Below are positions 30,547 through 33,220 of a DNA stretch of 33,220 nt, in pieces. Numbering within the stretch: position 1 is the stretch's first letter; every line of letters begins with the position of its first letter. Source of the stretch: Microcaldota archaeon (GTDB lineage: Archaea > Micrarchaeota > Micrarchaeia > Anstonellales > Bilamarchaeaceae); NCBI GenBank assembly GCA_029557835.1, contig JAKQHW010000016.1, positions 1-33,220 of the forward strand, in the 5' to 3' direction. Both the position numbers and the translations under genes were made by a program. The notes under the pieces were generated by a model. It saw only the letters and a program-made list of their open reading frames with translations. It ran no database searches and was not told the origin of the DNA.

Positions 30547-31209
30547 CTAGAATGCCGGCCTCATGCCAAGCGCGCCTGCGGTGCCGAGGGCGCCAGCGCC
30601 CACAAGCCCGAGAATGAGGGCGAGAATCACCATCATTATCAGGAAGTAGACGACGCCGCCGACCACGAGGTACACTATCAGGGCCAGGACCGCCTGCATC
30701 ATCTCAAAGCCGTAAACGGTCTTGAGGAGGGTGTAGAACAGGTAAAGCCCGTAAATCCCTATCACAAGGGCCGCGAGCATTGCAAGGAGCCCCCCGATGC
30801 CGAGCGAAACCACGGTTATTATGCCCATGACGACCGCGACCGCGGCATTAAGCACCTGTATCGCCGCCGTAAGCACCGCCACCAGGAAGAACAGCTGCGG
30901 AAACGCAACCTTCCCCTTGAGCAGCTTCGCTATCAGGAAGTGCGCAATCCATAGTATCACGTAGAATACCAGGATTGTTGGGATGAGCATTAACACCCAG
31001 CCGATGACCAGGGCAATCATGCCCGCCACCTCGAGCAGCATCCTTCCGGATATCAGCCCTACGAGCACCATCTGCACCATCGTGAGCACAAGGGAAATAA
31101 CCCCCCCGACCACTAGATACTTGATGCCCTCCATCACGTCGCCTTTCTCCCGCTTGCACATCTCCGCGAGCTTTGCGGGGATAAGGGCGTTCAACATGTT
31201 TTGGAACAT
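30547..31209 (-). CDS. Yip1-domain-like multipass membrane protein
   Basis: The 220 residues have a short polar N-terminus, then about five hydrophobic segments (near 32-52, 60-85, 100-120, 125-155 and 180-215), with the hairpin-like spacing of Yip1/YIPF-type membrane proteins. Family assignment is by hydropathy and the start MFQNMLNALIPAKLAEMCKR and so is tentative. I chose the ATG at 31209, which follows GGGTGGA; an in-frame GTG lies at 31218. Function in archaea is unknown. Confidence 0.75.
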   Translation of the reverse strand: MFQNMLNALIPAKLAEMCKREKGDVMEGIKYLVVGGVISLVLTMVQMVLVGLISGRMLLEVAGMIALVIGWVLMLIPTILVFYVILWIAHFLIAKLLKGKVAFPQLFFLVAVLTAAIQVLNAAVAVVMGIITVVSLGIGGLLAMLAALVIGIYGLYLFYTLLKTVYGFEMMQAVLALIVYLVVGGVVYFLIMMVILALILGLVGAGALGTAGALGMRPAF

Positions 31210-31240
31210 ACATTCCACCCGTGGAAGTATTCAATGGAAT

Positions 31241-31250
31241 GTTTATATGC
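31241..31250 (-). promoter_or_regulatory. TATA box of the Yip1-like gene
   Basis: GCATATAAAC on the minus strand lies about 36 nt before the ATG at 31209, which leaves a leader of about 12 nt containing GGGTGG. Confidence 0.6.
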
Positions 31251-31305
31251 GTTTCCGGTGTGGGTGCAAAAATTAAATTAATGGTTGTAAGGGGAGAGGG
31301 GTGGG

Positions 31306-31337
31306 TTTTTATTGATTGTGAGGGATAATATATAAAT
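31306..31337 (+). promoter_or_regulatory. Two TATA-like boxes before the 463-residue hypothetical gene
   Basis: TTTTTATTG (31306-31314) resembles the purP box and would start RNA near the ATG at 31338. ATAATATATAAATA (31326-31339) is the stronger TATA match and would start RNA near 31357, before the ATG at 31382. Which of them is used decides whether the small upstream frame is transcribed. Confidence 0.45.
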
Positions 31338-31382
31338 ATGGGCATTTGCTTCGGTTGCCCATCCCCCTGGGGGTGCGGGTGA
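31338..31382 (+). other. Possible 14-codon upstream ORF / leader peptide
   Basis: The frame MGICFGCPSPWGCG ends in a TGA that overlaps the ATG of the next gene by 1 nt (TGATG). It has three cysteines in a C-x2-C-x5-C pattern. ATGGGCA (31338-31344) and TGCCCAT (31356-31362) can pair in the RNA. It may be translated, or the hairpin alone may matter, or it may be chance. Confidence 0.3.
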
Positions 31383-32773
31383 TGGCCGGGAAGGATGCGT
31401 GGAGGAACGTGCGCTTCGGACAGCCCGAGGAGGATGCGGTGGGGAGGAGAGGCTTTTGCGGAAGGATGAGGGCCGGCATAAAAAAGCTTTTCTGCGGGGC
31501 AAGGGGAAAAAAGCCTGCGGTGGAAATGGTTTTTGCGGAGCCGGAGGCCGCAACGAATCCGGTGAGCAACGGCGCGATATCGTTCCTCAATTCGCTTCCA
31601 AATAACGGGGTGAGGGCGGAGGCATGGGAGGCGGTGCGCAGGGCACATGGGGAGCGGATGCCCCCCCTCGTGGAAGTGAAGGAGACTGTGGTTTGCGACC
31701 GCGGCAAGGGGGATTGGGACATACATAGGAGGAGGGACATACTTTTTGCGATTTGTTTTGGCAGGAGGAACCCCCATATGGACAAGGAAGGGCTCCTTGG
31801 AAGCCACGAGTCGGTGAACGTGCTCTATTTCAGAGTAGACCTGTTCTCCAGAATGATGGATGCGCTGATGAAGCGGGGCGAGGAGGAGGGGCTGCGGTCG
31901 AAGGGGGAGGACAGGCTCGGGGTCCTGCGTGCGGTTGAGGGGATGCTGAATGCCATGCCTCCAAAAGACAGGATGGAGGCGTTCGGGCGAATTGTGGAGA
32001 TTGCGGAGAAAATGGTTGAAACCCTGTGCACAAAGGAAGCGTGCGCAAGGCTTGTTAAATTCATGGCGAACCTGGAGGGGGCGGAGGGAAGCGTGCTTGC
32101 GGCGCTGAACGAGATGCACGGGATGGTCATGAAGGCGGGGGTGAGGCCATCCGGGAAGGAGATGCACAGCGGCATCCCGAGGGCAGAATACAGGAAGGCC
32201 AATGGATGGATCGCCGGAAGGCCGCAGGGGGCCATGGAGGCTGCCGGAACGGTTTGGGCAAAGAAGAAGCCACGCAGCTATGAAGAGTTCATGAGGATGC
32301 TGGAGGAATGCGAAGAGGACATGGAGAACAAAAGGCTGCATGTGCTCGAGGAGGCGGTTGGCGAATGGTGCGTCGGGGCGTGCAGGGGATACGAGCCTGC
32401 GGAGGCCGGCGGGATGAGGGTTGCTGCCTGGAATGTGGGCTATTTCTGCATAAGCGAAATCAAGTTTGTTGCCTCATTCGCAGAAGGGATGGAAGGGGAG
32501 GAGAGGATAAGGCTGGAGGCACTGGACACCATTCTGTGGGTGGCGAGGAGGATGCCCCCTGGGAGAAGGATGGAGGCGCCTGGGATGATTGCGCGGGCGG
32601 TGGAGAAGCTGGCAAGCCCGGACGAAGGGATTGGCATCAGGGCAAAGCCGAAGCAATGGATAATCACCGCCTGGATGGAGGAGCTCAGGTCGTATATGAA
32701 CGAGCCCAGGGCCGAGGTTGCGTTTTCCAAGCTTTCGTGGCTGGCGAATGACCCGATGAAAGTGCTCATGTGA
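31382..32773 (+). CDS. Unrecognised 463-residue soluble protein
   Basis: I do not recognise this protein. From MAGKDAWRNVRFGQPEEDAV it is mostly charged and helical, rich in Glu, Arg, Ala and Met, without signal peptide or membrane segment. Two stretches resemble each other: DRLGVLRAVEGMLNAMPPKDRMEAFGRIVE (near 180-209) and IRLEALDTILWVARRMPPGR followed by RMEAPGMIARAVEK (near 377-410). Both fit an L-x-A-(V/L)-(E/D)-x-(M/I)-L-x-x-x-x-(M)-P-P pattern, pointing to helical repeats (HEAT/ARM-like) spread over the protein. The start ATG follows GGGTGCGGGTG. The gene stands alone. Confidence 0.78.
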   Translation: MAGKDAWRNVRFGQPEEDAVGRRGFCGRMRAGIKKLFCGARGKKPAVEMVFAEPEAATNPVSNGAISFLNSLPNNGVRAEAWEAVRRAHGERMPPLVEVKETVVCDRGKGDWDIHRRRDILFAICFGRRNPHMDKEGLLGSHESVNVLYFRVDLFSRMMDALMKRGEEEGLRSKGEDRLGVLRAVEGMLNAMPPKDRMEAFGRIVEIAEKMVETLCTKEACARLVKFMANLEGAEGSVLAALNEMHGMVMKAGVRPSGKEMHSGIPRAEYRKANGWIAGRPQGAMEAAGTVWAKKKPRSYEEFMRMLEECEEDMENKRLHVLEEAVGEWCVGACRGYEPAEAGGMRVAAWNVGYFCISEIKFVASFAEGMEGEERIRLEALDTILWVARRMPPGRRMEAPGMIARAVEKLASPDEGIGIRAKPKQWIITAWMEELRSYMNEPRAEVAFSKLSWLANDPMKVLM

Positions 32774-32819
32774 GCTTGCGCTGGATTAGTGCAAAATGAA
32801 AAATGAAAAGAGGAAACGG

Positions 32820-33220
32820 CTACTCCTCTTCATCTCCTGCGGGAGGCATCTCCTCTTCGGAGCCCTCCTCGTCCCTGCCCATCATGTAGCGCGCGTATAT
32901 GCCGCCGCCCACCATGAGAAGGAGCAGGAGAAACACCCACCACGGGATGTCTCCAAGGAACCTTCCCAGCCCTTCATTTGAGGATTCAGAGCCGCCCGGG
33001 GTTGGCTCTGGCGCGGTTATGAGGAGCGCCTCCATCGGGACGCAGGCGTTGCCCCTGCAGACCTCGCCCGCGCCGCAGCCCTCGGTGCCGCAGCACTCGT
33101 AGTCAACCCACTCGTGGTCCCTGAATGTCCCGCAGGAGCTTCCCGCGATTAGGGAGACGCACCTGCCCCCGCTGCATTCCTCGTTGGATGCGCAGCCGGA
33201 GTCGGAGGTGCAGGAAGGCT
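32820..33220 (-). CDS. Cys-rich, membrane-anchored surface protein, 5' end outside the window
   Basis: The frame is open to the window's right edge, so the N-terminus is missing. The visible 132 residues start with about 61 external residues holding ten cysteines in a repeat-like pattern (SGCASNEECSGGRC, then SSCGTF, YECCGTEGC, EVCRGNACVP). A Pro/Gly/Ser linker, one membrane helix (IPWWVFLLLLLMVGGGIYA) and a short acidic tail (GSEEEMPPAGDEEE) follow. This is a type I surface protein with disulfide-bonded repeats, as often found in DPANN archaea; the ligand is unknown. An internal ATG at 33035 would miss the Cys-rich part. Confidence 0.8.
   Translation of the reverse strand, partial: PSCTSDSGCASNEECSGGRCVSLIAGSSCGTFRDHEWVDYECCGTEGCGAGEVCRGNACVPMEALLITAPEPTPGGSESSNEGLGRFLGDIPWWVFLLLLLMVGGGIYARYMMGRDEEGSEEEMPPAGDEEE

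Noticed and set aside
32764-32775. GCTCATGTGAGC palindrome as terminator of the 463-residue gene
   Set aside because: The loop would be only two bases and no T-tract follows, so it is weak evidence.

Overview
This window is archaeal chromosomal DNA of moderately high G+C. The evidence is the gene content: eS4, eL14, eL19, eL32 and eL34, archaeal-type adenylate and cytidylate kinases, Cbf5, Rpo3, Taw1, PurP and aIF5B. TATA-box promoters and several apparently leaderless starts agree with this. Compact genes, 1- or 4-nt overlaps and Lys/Ala/Glu/Pro-rich tails on several ribosomal proteins would fit a DPANN-type lineage (Micrarchaeota or Diapherotrites-like), but that placement is inference.

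Left end (1-5527): the C-terminus of an FtsX/MacB-type permease and a small secreted protein lie on the plus strand. On the minus strand follow a two-gene cassette, an APC-family amino-acid antiporter and an AdiA/LdcI-type PLP decarboxylase, which looks like a proton-consuming acid-resistance or polyamine module, and then the wybutosine enzyme Taw1.

Core (5524-24983, minus strand): a nearly complete S10-spc-alpha ribosomal superoperon, read right to left. The order is uL3-uL4-uL23-uL2-uS19-uL22-uS3-uL29-aIF1-uS17-uL14-uL24-eS4-uL5-uS14-uS8-uL6-eL32-eL19-uL18-uS5-uL30-uL15-SecY-AdkA-DUF106/EMC3-like-eL34-Cmk-eL14-hypothetical-Cbf5, then tRNA-Ser(GGA), a structured spacer with several inverted repeats, and a second promoter for uS13-uS4-uS11-Rpo3-Taw1. 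The RNase P p29 gene often found near aIF1/uS17 is absent here, as is the eL18-uL13-uS9-RpoN block that commonly follows Rpo3. The two ribosomal promoters share a near-identical element, TTCTATGG(T)ATATTC, just downstream of their TATA boxes.

Right end (25189-33220): housekeeping genes, mostly single-gene units with their own TATA boxes: purP, a small membrane protein, infB (aIF5B), a duplicated-domain hypothetical protein, dcd, pth2, a Yip1-like membrane protein, a large hypothetical protein preceded by a possible 14-codon leader ORF, and the C-terminal part of a Cys-rich membrane-anchored surface protein cut by the window edge.

I saw no CRISPR array, transposase, integrase or rRNA gene. 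The best candidates for something undescribed are the inverted-repeat cluster beside tRNA-Ser, the shared ribosomal promoter element, and the unrecognised proteins at 9408, 28444 and 31382. All similarity statements rest on reading the sequence; no database search was possible.
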